Assembly (NCBI GenBank): GCA_964573885.1
Contig: CAZNLL010000016.1
Coordinates: 1 to 42,966 of the forward strand
Reading direction: 5' to 3'
From: CAZNLL01 sp964573885
GTDB taxonomy: Bacteria > Desulfobacterota > DSM-4660 > Desulfatiglandales > Desulfatiglandaceae
Length of the DNA stretch: 42,966 nt
The translations under genes were made by a program, and so were the position numbers. This document shows, piece by piece, positions 16,586 through 25,499 of the stretch. Numbering within the stretch: position 1 is the stretch's first letter; the number at the start of each line of letters is the position of its first letter. Below the pieces are notes generated by a model. The model did not search any database, had not been told where the DNA came from, and worked only from the letters and a program-made list of their open reading frames with translations.

Positions 16586-16599
16586 CTTTTCTCCGTGAT

Positions 16600-18276
16600 T
16601 CACATCTTCTCCGGGGCGCTGATGCCCAGGAGTGCGAGCCCGTTGGCCAGAACCCGCCTGACCGCCTCGGCCAGCGACAGTCGTGCCCGGCTCAGGTCCT
16701 TGTCCCGGGTAACTATCCGGCAGTTTGGGTTTCTTGTCCCCAGGTTGAAATACTTGTGAAAGGCGGCGGCAAGATCGGTCAGGTAATAGGTCAAACGGTG
16801 AGGCTCCAAGGTCCGGCATATATCAACCAAAAGGGCCGGGAATTCGGCCATGTGCCGGATAAGGCCCAACTCCTCCTCAAGGACCAAGTGCCCCAACAGG
16901 TCATGGGGTCCTTCGTTTAGGCTTATCCCCTCTTGGGCGGCCTTTCTGAAGATGCTGCATATCCTCGCATGGGCGTACTGGACGTAATAGACCGGATTAT
17001 CACTGTCCTGCTTTTTGGCGAGGTCTATGTCGAAATCAAGGGTTGAGTCGTGGTTTTTGGTGAGGAAGACAAAGCGCACGGCATCAACCCCGACCTCATC
17101 CATGAGCTCTTGGAGGGTCACATAGCTGCCCGCCCTTTTGGACATTTTGATTTCCTGGCCGTTTTTCCAGAGTTTCACGAGCTGGATTAACATCACAGAG
17201 AGCCATCCCTCGGGAAAACCGTACGCTGATAAGGCGGCTTGTATACGGGGGACATAACCGTGGTGGTCTGCGCCCCATACGTTAATGGCCTTTTCAAAGC
17301 CTCTCCTCTTTTTATCCAGGTGATAAGCGATATCCGAGGCAAAGTAGGTGAATTCTCCATCCTTCTTCCTGATGACCCTGTCTTTGTCGTCCCCGAAATC
17401 AGAGGTCCTGATCCAGAGGGCGCCATCCGCCTCATAGAGGTGCCCTTTTTTCTCAACGGCCTTTAGGGTCTTATTGAGCAGGCCGGAATCATAGAGCTCC
17501 GTCTCACTGTACCAGCGGTCAAACGTGACCCGGAAACGTTCCAGGTCCCGCTTGATTTCCTCAAGCATGATGGCCTTGCCTTTTTGGGCACAGGTCTCGA
17601 TGGCTTCTTCGCTGGGCATGGCGCCCAACCCATGAACCTTTGATACGGTCCTGGCCAGGTCCAGGGCGTAATCCCCATGATAACCCCTCTCCGGAAAGGG
17701 GTATTGAGGGTCCAAGAGCTGGTTCCAGCGGCTGAAGATCGACTCGCCCAGGAGCCGAACCTGTTGCCCCGCATCGTTGATGTAGAACTCCCTGGTCACG
17801 TCATATCCGCAGAAGGCAAGGATTCTCGAGAGGGTGTCACCCAAGGCCGCCCCCCGGCCGTGTCCGAGATGAAGCGGCCCCGTAGGGTTTGCGCTGACGT
17901 ATTCCACCAGGACTTTTTGGTTCCCTCCCGTGGGGCTGCGGCCGTAGTCGTGTTTCACGCTGAGGACATGGGAAAGAAGGCGGTACCATACCGCCCGGTT
18001 GATCGTGAAATTGATGAAACCGGGCCCGGCCGTTTCCGCCCCTTCCAGGAGTCCTTCCTCATCCAGGAGGTGGTCGAGGATAATCCCTGCGATTTCCAAG
18101 GGGGACCGCCTCTGACTCGAAGCAAGGGCGAGGGGTAAGTTGGTGGCATAATGGCCGTGCTCTGGATTATTGGGGACCTCGATGACGTAGTCAGGGAGAC
18201 CTGTCGGGGAAAGGGCCCCCTGCTCGAAACATCTTTGAAGGGTCTTTTCTATCAAGGTGCGCAGTTTTGTTTTCAT
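16600..18276 (-). CDS. argS: Arginyl-tRNA synthetase
   Basis: Class I aminoacyl-tRNA synthetase of 558 residues, a normal ArgRS length. It charges tRNA-Arg with arginine in the cytoplasm. The N-terminal ArgRS-specific domain (about 1-110) is followed by the HIGH-type motif ANPTGPLHLGHGRGAALGD near 133 and a KMSK-like loop KMSKRAGSYVTLQEL. The C-terminal DALR anticodon-binding domain ends in VLANGLALLGISAPEKM. The ATG overlaps the alr stop (ATGA at 18276-18273), so translation is probably coupled. Confidence 0.98.
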   Translation of the reverse strand: MKTKLRTLIEKTLQRCFEQGALSPTGLPDYVIEVPNNPEHGHYATNLPLALASSQRRSPLEIAGIILDHLLDEEGLLEGAETAGPGFINFTINRAVWYRLLSHVLSVKHDYGRSPTGGNQKVLVEYVSANPTGPLHLGHGRGAALGDTLSRILAFCGYDVTREFYINDAGQQVRLLGESIFSRWNQLLDPQYPFPERGYHGDYALDLARTVSKVHGLGAMPSEEAIETCAQKGKAIMLEEIKRDLERFRVTFDRWYSETELYDSGLLNKTLKAVEKKGHLYEADGALWIRTSDFGDDKDRVIRKKDGEFTYFASDIAYHLDKKRRGFEKAINVWGADHHGYVPRIQAALSAYGFPEGWLSVMLIQLVKLWKNGQEIKMSKRAGSYVTLQELMDEVGVDAVRFVFLTKNHDSTLDFDIDLAKKQDSDNPVYYVQYAHARICSIFRKAAQEGISLNEGPHDLLGHLVLEEELGLIRHMAEFPALLVDICRTLEPHRLTYYLTDLAAAFHKYFNLGTRNPNCRIVTRDKDLSRARLSLAEAVRRVLANGLALLGISAPEKM

Positions 18277-19388
18277 GTGACATATTCTCGCTTGTTCCGC
18301 TGACCAATGGAGCAGAATACCTCATAGCTGACTGTACCCGCCCACCTGGCAATATCGTCACCCTCTATGGTTTCGGTGCCTTGGGTGCCGAGAAAAACCG
18401 CCTCATCCCCTGGAGTCACATCCCCGCAACCGGTAATGTCGCAGATGGTCAGGTTCATACATATGGTGCCGATGATGGGGGTCTTCCTGCCCCGGATGAG
18501 CACATAGCCCAGATTAGACATGCTCCTTGCCAGACCGTCTCCATAACCCGCTGAAAGGACGGCTATTCTTTGGGGGCACCTGGTGTAGTAAATCCTCCCG
18601 TAACTGACGGGGGTATTGGCAGGGAGTGTCCTGGTCTGGAGGACCTGGCCCTTGAAGTGCATCACCGGTCTAAGGGGCACCGGGCTGATGAGTTCCGGTG
18701 AGGGCCGACCCCCATAGAGCATGATACCGGGCCGCACCATGTCGAAGAAAGTCTCCGGGTGACCCATAATGCCTGCACTGTTTGCCAAGTTATTGAGACA
18801 AAGGCAAGGCTCCTGGGCCGCTCCTGTTTCAACCATTTCCTGAAAAGCCCTCGCTTGGGTCTTTGTAAATGCACTCACTCGCTTATCCGCCGAAGAAAGA
18901 TGGGAGATGAGGGCCTCAAGTCTGAGGTTTTTGAAGGTCTTGACCCTCTCGATAAAGGACCCCAATTCTTCGGAGGAGATCCCGAGTCTTCCCATGCCGG
19001 TGTCCACTTTCAGATGGATCGGCGTTTGCTTGTCCGCCCTTGCGCTTTCCTCTGCCAGGGTTTGAGCCACGCTGAGGTCGAAAAGGACCGGTGTCAGACC
19101 CTTTTCCACGGCCGCCCGGCATTCCTCTCTGGTCCGGATGCCGCAAAGAATGACGATGGGCGCCCCGATCCCCTCCGCCCTCAATTTCAGACCTTCATGG
19201 AGGAATGCCACGCCGAGGCTGTCCACCCCGCTTTTCTCCAGGGTCCGGGACACAGGCAATAGGCCGTGGCCGTAAGCGTCCGCTTTCACCACACCCATAA
19301 TCTTCCTGCCCAGCCCCACAAGGTCCCTGATTTGGCCGAGATTATGAACCAGGGCCGGCAGATCAATCCTCACGATGTTAGGACCCAT
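18273..19388 (-). CDS. alr: Alanine racemase
   Basis: PLP enzyme interconverting L- and D-alanine for peptidoglycan. The motif VVKADAYGHG gives Lys35 as the PLP-binding lysine. GMGRLGI and the C-terminal-domain tyrosine region AVLSAGYGDGLARS are present, and the length of 371 is normal. Start ATG 19388 (MGPNIVRIDLPAL) is chosen because family members begin close to this point. No clear Shine-Dalgarno precedes it; an AAGGAG lies 27 bases upstream next to an in-frame GTG (19415), so the true start is not settled. It heads the run alr-argS-SPOR-GNAT-tatB-tatC. Confidence 0.94.
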   Translation of the reverse strand: MGPNIVRIDLPALVHNLGQIRDLVGLGRKIMGVVKADAYGHGLLPVSRTLEKSGVDSLGVAFLHEGLKLRAEGIGAPIVILCGIRTREECRAAVEKGLTPVLFDLSVAQTLAEESARADKQTPIHLKVDTGMGRLGISSEELGSFIERVKTFKNLRLEALISHLSSADKRVSAFTKTQARAFQEMVETGAAQEPCLCLNNLANSAGIMGHPETFFDMVRPGIMLYGGRPSPELISPVPLRPVMHFKGQVLQTRTLPANTPVSYGRIYYTRCPQRIAVLSAGYGDGLARSMSNLGYVLIRGRKTPIIGTICMNLTICDITGCGDVTPGDEAVFLGTQGTETIEGDDIARWAGTVSYEVFCSIGQRNKREYVT

Positions 19389-19606
19389 GATTGAAGCGCT
19401 GGATGAGAGACCCACTCCTTCCCCATATTGATTTGTGGATGGGCGCCTAATTATGCATAACCTATAAAAGCTAACTGATCTTCTTTCATAGATCAAGGGT
19501 ATCTATCTCGTCCATTGAAAAAATGGCCGCTGAAACCCGGGGTAAGGATACCTTGAGGTGGGAGGGCCGGCTCCTTGGGCTGGCTCAGGACAGGCCCTTC
19601 GGCTGC
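19389..19606. other. Non-coding region upstream of alr
   Basis: Gap between divergent alr and the DUF2065 gene. An AT-rich stretch (19449-19495) contains a TGATCT (19476-19481) and AGATCA (19490-19495) dyad with an 8-base spacer and probably holds the alr promoter, but I cannot point to a convincing -35/-10 pair. The rest shows nothing clear up to the promoter at 19607. Confidence 0.5.
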
Positions 19607-19635
19607 TTGACAGAGGGTGTGGCTCCGTCTATGAT
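19607..19635 (+). promoter_or_regulatory. Strong sigma70-type promoter upstream of the DUF2065 gene
   Basis: TTGACA (19607-19612), a 17-base spacer and TATGAT (19630-19635) form one of the best promoter matches in the window. Transcription should begin near 19642, giving a leader of roughly 69 bases before ATG 19711. Confidence 0.75.
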
Positions 19636-19665
19636 ATTTAAAGTTTTTGGGAAGACATTGCATGA

Positions 19666-19695
19666 GAGCCGCTGGGGGTGGGGGCTCATTTTTTT
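19666..19695 (+). terminator. Leader hairpin with T7 run (possible attenuator or small-RNA terminator)
   Basis: GAGCC (19666-19670) pairs with GGCTC (19683-19687) around a 12-base G-rich loop. An A and seven Ts (19689-19695) follow. It lies wholly between the promoter at 19607-19635 and the DUF2065 start, and no plus-strand gene precedes it for over 5 kb. It would therefore act on the transcript from that promoter. The stem is short, so strength is uncertain. Confidence 0.5.
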
Positions 19696-19710
19696 ATAGA
19701 GTGGGCGGGT

Positions 19711-19896
19711 ATGAAAATCCTTATCTGTTTGCTGGGGCTCGTACTGATTGTGGAGGGGGTTCCCTATTTCGCCTTTCCCGGTAAAATGAAGAAGTGGCTG
19801 TCCATGTTGCTGGAGGTCCCTGATGGCCATCTCAGGATAATCGGCTTTGTAGCCATGGCCCTGGGACTTTTGATAACTTATTTTTTTAATGAATAA
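19711..19896 (+). CDS. DUF2065-family small membrane protein
   Basis: A 61-residue protein with two hydrophobic helices. The first is MKILICLLGLVLIVEGVPYF and the second GFVAMALGLLITYFF, joined by a short polar loop (PGKMKKWLSMLLEVPDGHLR). This is the pattern of the DUF2065/YjeT family of small inner-membrane proteins of unknown function. I chose ATG 19711 rather than the upstream in-frame GTG 19678, because the latter would translate the T7 hairpin. No strong Shine-Dalgarno is seen (GGGCGGG just ahead). It lies behind its own promoter and upstream of queA. Confidence 0.75.
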   Translation: MKILICLLGLVLIVEGVPYFAFPGKMKKWLSMLLEVPDGHLRIIGFVAMALGLLITYFFNE

Positions 19897-19902
19897 AATC
19901 GT

Positions 19903-19931
19903 TTGACTTTAAACGGGTTCTTGTCTAACTT
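19903..19931 (+). promoter_or_regulatory. Promoter candidate for queA-tgt-yajC-secDF
   Basis: TTGACT (19903-19908), a 17-base spacer and TAACTT (19926-19931) lie 20 bases before the queA ATG, giving a very short leader. Read-through from the DUF2065 promoter is also possible. Confidence 0.45.
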
Positions 19932-19951
19932 AGCCCTTTTGAAAAACCGGG

Positions 19952-21007
19952 ATGTTTGATATTGAGCATTATAATTTTGAGTTGCCGCCAGGGTTGATTG
20001 CACAAGAGCCGGCCCCGGAGCGGGACCACTCACGTTTGCTGGTGGTGGACCGTGGAAGCGAGGCCTTTTCGGATATTCATTTCTTCGATCTTCCCAAGGT
20101 GCTCCGGCCGGGGGATCTCCTCGTCGTAAATAATACCAGGGTTATCCCGGCGAGGCTTTTTGGCCGCAAGCAAAGCGGGGGCCGGGTCGAGATACTGGCG
20201 CTGGGAAAGCCTGATTCGGCAGAAGAGAACCCGGCCATCCGGTCCTGCCTCGTGAAGTCATCAAAGCGGCCCAAAGAGGGAAGCCTCCTGTTTTTTGACT
20301 CAGGCCTCGTGGGTGAAGTGCAGGAGGTTCTGGAAGGCGGCCTGGTTGAGATACGGTTTCGTGGTGGTCGCCCCCTGGAGCACTTCCTTGAAGAAAAGGG
20401 GCATATGCCTCTTCCCCCATATATTAAGCGGGAAGAGGGCAATGGTAAGGCAGGGCTTGATCGGGAGAGATATCAGACGATTTTTTCGGAGTTCAGCGGT
20501 GCGGTGGCTGCTCCCACGGCAGGCCTTCATTTTACCCGGGGTTTGCTTGGGAAGTTAAGGGCCGCCGGAATTGCCCTTACAGCGTTGACCCTTCATGTGG
20601 GGTACGGTACCTTTCGTCCCGTCAGGGCCAGAGATATCCGAAAACACAACCTGGGCGAAGAATTTTACAGGATCGAGCCGGAAACGGTGGAGGCGATCAG
20701 ACGGACCAAAGAGGCAGGAGGACGGTTGATCGCCGTGGGGACCACCGTGGTAAGGGCCCTGGAAACCGCGGCGCGGGCCGATGGCTCTATCAGGGCCGGA
20801 GAGGGTAAAACAGAACTTCTTATCACACCCGGTTTTTCTTTCAGGGTGGTGGACGGACTGGTAACCAACTTCCACCTGCCCAAAAGCTCCCTGCTTTTCC
20901 TTGTATGCGCCTTTGCAGGACAGGACCTGGTGAAAAGGGCTTACAGGGTGGCAGTGGAAAAGGGATACCGGTTTTTCAGCTATGGGGATGCCATGGCCAT
21001 CCTTTAG
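19952..21007 (+). CDS. queA: S-adenosylmethionine:tRNA ribosyltransferase-isomerase
   Basis: QueA transfers and isomerises the ribosyl part of SAM onto 7-aminomethyl-7-deazaguanine in tRNA, giving epoxyqueuosine. Length 351 is normal. Family text is present throughout: YNFELPPGLIAQEP and RLLVVDR at the start, DLLVVNNTRVIPARLFG, GAVAAPTAGLHFT, LHVGYGTFRPV and TNFHLPKSSLLFLVCAFAG near the end. It is followed after 69 bases by tgt, which performs the preceding step of the pathway, so the two genes act consecutively on the wobble base of GUN-anticodon tRNAs. Confidence 0.98.
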   Translation: MFDIEHYNFELPPGLIAQEPAPERDHSRLLVVDRGSEAFSDIHFFDLPKVLRPGDLLVVNNTRVIPARLFGRKQSGGRVEILALGKPDSAEENPAIRSCLVKSSKRPKEGSLLFFDSGLVGEVQEVLEGGLVEIRFRGGRPLEHFLEEKGHMPLPPYIKREEGNGKAGLDRERYQTIFSEFSGAVAAPTAGLHFTRGLLGKLRAAGIALTALTLHVGYGTFRPVRARDIRKHNLGEEFYRIEPETVEAIRRTKEAGGRLIAVGTTVVRALETAARADGSIRAGEGKTELLITPGFSFRVVDGLVTNFHLPKSSLLFLVCAFAGQDLVKRAYRVAVEKGYRFFSYGDAMAIL

Positions 21008-21076
21008 AGGCCCGGGAGTGGTCCGGCCCCTCGGGCGCAAGCCATCGCAGCCGAAAAGGAGGCGCACTTCAGATCT

Positions 21077-22231
21077 TTGGAATTCCGGGTTATCCAAAAT
21101 TGCCGGCAAACCAGGGCCAGAATAGGAGAGATAAACACAGGGCATGGAAGATTTACGACCCCTGTTTTTATGCCGGTAGGGACCCAAGCCTCAGTGAAGG
21201 CCGTTTCATCAGAGGATCTTAAGGCGGCCGGGGTGGAAATTGTCCTGGCCAACACGTACCATCTTTATCTCAGGCCGGGGCAAGGGGTCATCGCACGGTT
21301 GGGTGGGTTGCATGGATTTATGAACTGGCACCGCCCGGTGCTGACCGACAGCGGAGGATTCCAGGTTTACAGCCTCTCAAAATTGAGGACCATCACTGAG
21401 GAGGGCGTGACTTTTCAGTCCCATCTGGACGGGAGCACCCACTTCATCGGTCCCAAAGAGGCCATAGGGATTCAGGAGGCCCTGGGGGCGGACATTATCA
21501 TGGCCTTTGATGAGTGCCCCCCTTACTCGGCTGATTACCAATACCTGCTGGATTCCGTGAAGCTCACGACCCGATGGGCGCGGCGGTGCCTTGAGGCCAA
21601 GACAAGGGAAGACCAGGCCCTCTTTGGCATTGTACAGGGCGGGGTTTACGAGGATCTCCGAAAGAGGAGCGCTGAGGACCTGGTGGAATTGGATTTCAGC
21701 GGTTATGCCTTGGGAGGCCTTTCCGTTGGGGAAGACCGGGAAACAAGGCTCGATATTGTCTCCCAGACCAGAGAACGCCTGCCCCTCGACAGGCCCGTTT
21801 ACCTCATGGGTGTGGGATCCCCTGAGGATCTCCTGGAGGCGGTACTGCTCGGTGTGGACATGTTTGATTGCGTGATGCCCACCCGGAATGCGAGGAACGG
21901 CACCCTTTTTACCTCCCGGGGGAGGTTGACCATTAAAAACGCAAGGTTTGTGGATGACGGGAGGCCCATTGAAGAAAACTGTGGGTGCTATACTTGTAGC
22001 CATTACTCCAGGGCCTATTTGAGACACCTTTTCATGGCAAAGGAGATCCTGGCTTACCGCTTGAACACAATCCATAATCTCTACTATTATACACACCTGA
22101 TGGCGGAGATTAGACGGGCCATTGAAGAGGGAAGCATTGAGGAATACCGCAAACGTTTTTATGCGCTTCAAGGCACCGGGGGAAACGCGCTGTCCCTCCA
22201 TCCGGGCTCCCGGGAGAAGGGGCCTTTATGA
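21077..22231 (+). CDS. tgt: tRNA-guanine transglycosylase
   Basis: Bacterial TGT, 384 residues, exchanges guanine 34 for the queuosine precursor preQ1. Asp91 in VLTDSGGFQVYSL and Asp264 in MFDCVMPTRNARNG match the general acid/base and the nucleophile. The zinc site is the Cys cluster and His in NCGCYTCSHYSRAYLRHL. No ATG is available at the right place; TTG 21077 begins the family-typical FRVIQ strand and is preceded by AAGGAGG (21056-21062) at a rather long 14-base spacing. The start is therefore the least certain part. It leads into yajC and secDF, the classic queA-tgt-yajC-secD-secF order. Confidence 0.97.
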   Translation: MEFRVIQNCRQTRARIGEINTGHGRFTTPVFMPVGTQASVKAVSSEDLKAAGVEIVLANTYHLYLRPGQGVIARLGGLHGFMNWHRPVLTDSGGFQVYSLSKLRTITEEGVTFQSHLDGSTHFIGPKEAIGIQEALGADIIMAFDECPPYSADYQYLLDSVKLTTRWARRCLEAKTREDQALFGIVQGGVYEDLRKRSAEDLVELDFSGYALGGLSVGEDRETRLDIVSQTRERLPLDRPVYLMGVGSPEDLLEAVLLGVDMFDCVMPTRNARNGTLFTSRGRLTIKNARFVDDGRPIEENCGCYTCSHYSRAYLRHLFMAKEILAYRLNTIHNLYYYTHLMAEIRRAIEEGSIEEYRKRFYALQGTGGNALSLHPGSREKGPL

Positions 22232-22286
22232 AAACAGGGGTGGTCAGCATCTTTTGACTGTTGATTTTATTGGATGAGGAGGTTTT

Positions 22287-22613
22287 ATGATGAATTTTCT
22301 GGCTTATGCGATGGGTGGCGGTGGCGCAGGAGGCGCCGGCGGACAAGGCGGCGGCTTTGGGGCTTTTATTCCTTTGATCCTCATGTTTGCCATCTTTTAC
22401 TTCTTATTGATCAGGCCCCAACAAAAGAAGGCAAAACAGCACAGACAGCTGCTTTCCTCGCTCAAGAAAGGGGATCGCGTCGTGAGTTCAGGAGGGCTCC
22501 ATGGGGTCATCACGGGACTGACAGACGATGTGGTCACCATGGAGATCGCGCCCAAAGTGAGGGTCAAGGTGTCCAGGGGCTCCATTTCAGGGGCACTGAA
22601 CAAAGGGAGCTGA
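22287..22613 (+). CDS. yajC: YajC, preprotein translocase accessory subunit
   Basis: Small single-pass protein (108 residues) of the SecDF-YajC complex. After a Gly-rich N-terminus (GGGGAGGAGGQGGGFG) comes one membrane helix (FIPLILMFAIFYFLLIRPQQ) with the family signature IRPQQKKAKQ, then a small cytoplasmic domain (SLKKGDRVVSSGGLHGVITG). Two in-frame ATGs, 22287 and 22290, follow GAGGAGG (22276-22282); the second has the better spacing (7). The Gly stretch is encoded by GGC/GGA-rich repeats. Confidence 0.95.
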   Translation: MMNFLAYAMGGGGAGGAGGQGGGFGAFIPLILMFAIFYFLLIRPQQKKAKQHRQLLSSLKKGDRVVSSGGLHGVITGLTDDVVTMEIAPKVRVKVSRGSISGALNKGS

Positions 22614-22799
22614 TCGCCGGTGTCGACCAGGTCACCGTTTGGGGCTCTTCGCGTCCACAGGAGCGGGCCTGCCGTATTGTCTGGTTTTTGGGAAGTTCAA
22701 GAAAATTGGCCGGGCGAATCCGGCCATGGTACCGGGTCGGCTGGGTTTGGGAATTCCAAGTTCGTTCCTTATTGCTGGCAGCTAATTACGGAGTAGAAC
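22614..22799 (+). other. Non-coding spacer between yajC and secD
   Basis: 186 bases, longer than is usual between yajC and secD. It has one clear hairpin, TGGCCGG (22707-22713) with CCGGCCA (22720-22726) around 6 bases, without a T-run. It may stabilise or tune the secDF part of the message. No promoter was convincing. Confidence 0.5.
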
Positions 22800-24401
22800 G
22801 TGTCGAAAAGCTTAGGTTGGCGCAGCGCAATCGCCCTGTTTTTTGTCGTGACGGCATTGATCTATCTTACCCCTACCCTGACGAGCGATTTGCCTCGGTG
22901 GTGGTCCAATATCCTGCCCAAGGATCAAATCCGTTTGGGGCTTGACCTCCAGGGGGGGATGCACCTGATCCTGGAAGTGAAGGCCTCCAAGGCCGTGGAA
23001 AGCCATCTGGAGAGGGTTGCCGAGGAACTCAAGCTCGATCTCAGAAAGAGTAAGATCAGGTATGTGGAACTGGGTCGTCAGGGTATGGACCGGATTGTTT
23101 TGGTTCTCATGAGGCCTGAAGATACGGATCCATTCGAGGATGTGGTCGTTGCAAATTACCCTGATTTTAAGATGGAAACGGCGGGGCGCCAAGAAGGCCG
23201 GCCCGTGATTCACCTGGTCTTGCGATCCAAGGCCAAGGCCCATATTATGAAGATGGCGGCCGATCAGGCCCTGGAAACCATTCGAAACAGGATCGATCAA
23301 TTCGGTGTCACCGAACCCGATATCAGGCCTCAGGAGGGGCACAGGATTCTTATCCAGCTTCCCGGGATCAAGGATCCCAAGCGGGCCATAGATCTCATCG
23401 GAAAGACCGCCTTACTGGAATTCAAGCTTGTGGATGACGAGCACAGTGTGGAGGAGGCCCTCAAGGGGGCGGTCCCTCCAGGGGACGAGATTCTATACCA
23501 GTTGAGTGTAGACCGCGAGACCGGACGCCGGGTCAAGATCCCTTTCCTCCTCAAGAAGAGGACCCTCCTTACCGGGGAATACATTACGGATGCGAGGGTC
23601 GAAATAGACCGCCAGTACAACGAGCCCTACGTCTCGCTGGCATTTGACGCCAGGGGGGCGAGGCTCTTTGAGCAGATCACCGCAGAGAATATTAAGAAAA
23701 GGCTTGCCATTGTGCTCGATAACAAGGTCAATTCCGCCCCCGTGATTCAGGACAAGATTTCCGGCGGCAGGGCGCAGATTACAGGACGCTTTACCATGGA
23801 GGAGGCCAGAGACCTGGCCATTGTCCTCAGGGCCGGGGCGCTTCCCGCCCCTGTGAAGATCATCGAAGAGCGCACGGTGGGGCCCTCTTTGGGGGGCGAT
23901 TCCATCCGAAAAGGGCGCAAATCGATCCTTATCGGCGGTGCGGTGGTGTTGCTTTTCATGGTCCTTTACTATGGGCTCTCCGGGGTCATTGCGGATCTGG
24001 CCCTGTTCCTGAATGTGCTTTTCATCATGGCCGGCCTCGCCTTTTTCAGCGCCACCCTGACCCTTCCCGGGATCGCGGGTATCATCCTGACCATCGGTAT
24101 GTGTGTGGACGCCAATGTGTTGATCTTTGAACGGATACGAGAGGAGTTGCGGTTGGGAAAGACGGCCCGGGCCGCCATTGAAGGCGGATACGGCAAGGCC
24201 ATCGTCACCATCCTGGATGCCAATATCACCACCTTGATCGCAGCCCTTGTCTTGTTTCAGTTCGGGACAGGTCCGGTGAGAGGTTTTGCCGTAACCCTGA
24301 GCATCGGCATTGTGACCAGCCTTTTTACAGCCATCTTTATAACCAGGATCGTTTTTGACTATTTCTATGTCCAAAGGAGAATGAAGAAACTCAGCATATA
24401 G
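22800..24401 (+). CDS. secD: SecD, protein-export membrane protein
   Basis: SecD uses the proton gradient to help complete secretion on the periplasmic side of SecYEG. At 533 residues it has an N-terminal helix (SAIALFFVVTALIYLTPTL), the periplasmic domain including LGLDLQGGMHLILEV and the P1-head region (DQALETIRNRIDQFGVTEPD), then five C-terminal helices with GMCVDANVLIFERIREELR, the conserved Asp/Arg region of the RND fold. GTG 22800 is the start, preceded by GGAG six bases away. It is followed by secF after 20 bases. Confidence 0.98.
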   Translation: MSKSLGWRSAIALFFVVTALIYLTPTLTSDLPRWWSNILPKDQIRLGLDLQGGMHLILEVKASKAVESHLERVAEELKLDLRKSKIRYVELGRQGMDRIVLVLMRPEDTDPFEDVVVANYPDFKMETAGRQEGRPVIHLVLRSKAKAHIMKMAADQALETIRNRIDQFGVTEPDIRPQEGHRILIQLPGIKDPKRAIDLIGKTALLEFKLVDDEHSVEEALKGAVPPGDEILYQLSVDRETGRRVKIPFLLKKRTLLTGEYITDARVEIDRQYNEPYVSLAFDARGARLFEQITAENIKKRLAIVLDNKVNSAPVIQDKISGGRAQITGRFTMEEARDLAIVLRAGALPAPVKIIEERTVGPSLGGDSIRKGRKSILIGGAVVLLFMVLYYGLSGVIADLALFLNVLFIMAGLAFFSATLTLPGIAGIILTIGMCVDANVLIFERIREELRLGKTARAAIEGGYGKAIVTILDANITTLIAALVLFQFGTGPVRGFAVTLSIGIVTSLFTAIFITRIVFDYFYVQRRMKKLSI

Positions 24402-24421
24402 GGTGAATCCGGAGCCACGAA

Positions 24422-25489
24422 ATGGAATTCATTAAACCTGGAATAAATATCGACTTTCTTGGAAGGCGTAAAATCGCCTTTTTCCTGTCTGCATCTTTGA
24501 TCATTCTCACCCTGATTCTTCTCCTATGGCGGGGGGGACCTAATTACGGGGTGGATTTTTCCGGGGGTGTGCTAATCCAAGTGAAACTGTCCCAGGCCAG
24601 GAGCCCTGCTGAAATCAGGGACGCCCTGGTGCCGGTTCAGCTTCAGGACAGCATTATTCAGGAATTTGGGGAAGAAGGGCAATTTGAGTATCTGATTCGT
24701 GTCCGCAAGACCGACATTGAACTCACCGGGTTGAGTGGCCGGGTGGAACAGGCTTTGACCCAGGCCTTCGGCAAGGGTGTGGAAATCCGGCGGGTGGAAA
24801 TGGTGGGGCCGAAAGTAGGGGCGGATTTGAGGCAAAAGGCCCTCTTCGCCATATTCTACGCCATTTTGTTTATTGCCATCTATATTTCCGGCCGCTTTGA
24901 ATATAAGTGGACCATGAGTATTATCATGGCCCTCTCCCTCGCCATGGTGGTCTATTTGACCTCCAGTTTCGGGCTGAGGGTGACCTGGCTCATTCTGGTG
25001 GCCCTCATCGTGACCCTCGGGTTGTGCTGGTTTTTGAAATTGAAATATGCCCTTGGCGCTATCATCGCCCTTATTCACGACGTCACCATCACGGTGGGGG
25101 CCTTTGCCCTGACAGACAGGGAGATCTCCCTGTCTATTATCGCCGCTTTCCTGACTATTGTGGGATATTCCCTGAATGACACCATCATTGTTTTCGACAG
25201 GATTCGGGAAAATTTGAGGCGCTTCCGGAGGCGTCCGTTTGCAGAGATCATAAACGGCAGCATCAACGAGACCCTGAGTCGAACTATCCTGACATCCACC
25301 ACCACTCTGGTTGTTATTTTGGCCCTTTTCATCCTGGGCGGGGGTGTGATTCATGATTTTGCCTTTGCCATATTGATCGGGGTCATCGTGGGCACGTACT
25401 CCTCCATCTTTGTGGCAAGCCCGGTCCTTCTGATCTGGGAAGGCACTTTCGCCAAGAGGAGTAGGGCAAAAAAGGGCATCCCCAAGTGA
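24422..25489 (+). CDS. secF: SecF, protein-export membrane protein
   Basis: Partner of SecD, 355 residues. Visible are the N-terminal helix, the small periplasmic domain starting NYGVDFSGGVLIQVK, and five C-terminal helices with GYSLNDTIIVFDRIRENLR, the SecF signature matching the RND motif of SecD. A long hydrophobic stretch (about 140-215) contains one more predicted segment than I expected, around WLILVALIVTLGLCWFLKL. Start ATG 24422 has GGAG seven bases ahead. The TPR protein gene follows within 11 bases, suggesting one transcript. Confidence 0.97.
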   Translation: MEFIKPGINIDFLGRRKIAFFLSASLIILTLILLLWRGGPNYGVDFSGGVLIQVKLSQARSPAEIRDALVPVQLQDSIIQEFGEEGQFEYLIRVRKTDIELTGLSGRVEQALTQAFGKGVEIRRVEMVGPKVGADLRQKALFAIFYAILFIAIYISGRFEYKWTMSIIMALSLAMVVYLTSSFGLRVTWLILVALIVTLGLCWFLKLKYALGAIIALIHDVTITVGAFALTDREISLSIIAAFLTIVGYSLNDTIIVFDRIRENLRRFRRRPFAEIINGSINETLSRTILTSTTTLVVILALFILGGGVIHDFAFAILIGVIVGTYSSIFVASPVLLIWEGTFAKRSRAKKGIPK

Positions 25490-25499
25490 GTGCCGCCGA

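Noticed and set aside
19476..19495. TGATCT/AGATCA dyad as the alr operator
   Set aside because: Real as a short dyad, but no promoter pair could be placed around it with confidence, so I list it only as part of the intergenic region.
22274..22945. 223-residue frame spanning yajC and the start of secD
   Set aside because: It is a third-frame shadow of yajC, the spacer and secD, with Arg/Trp-rich low-quality text.
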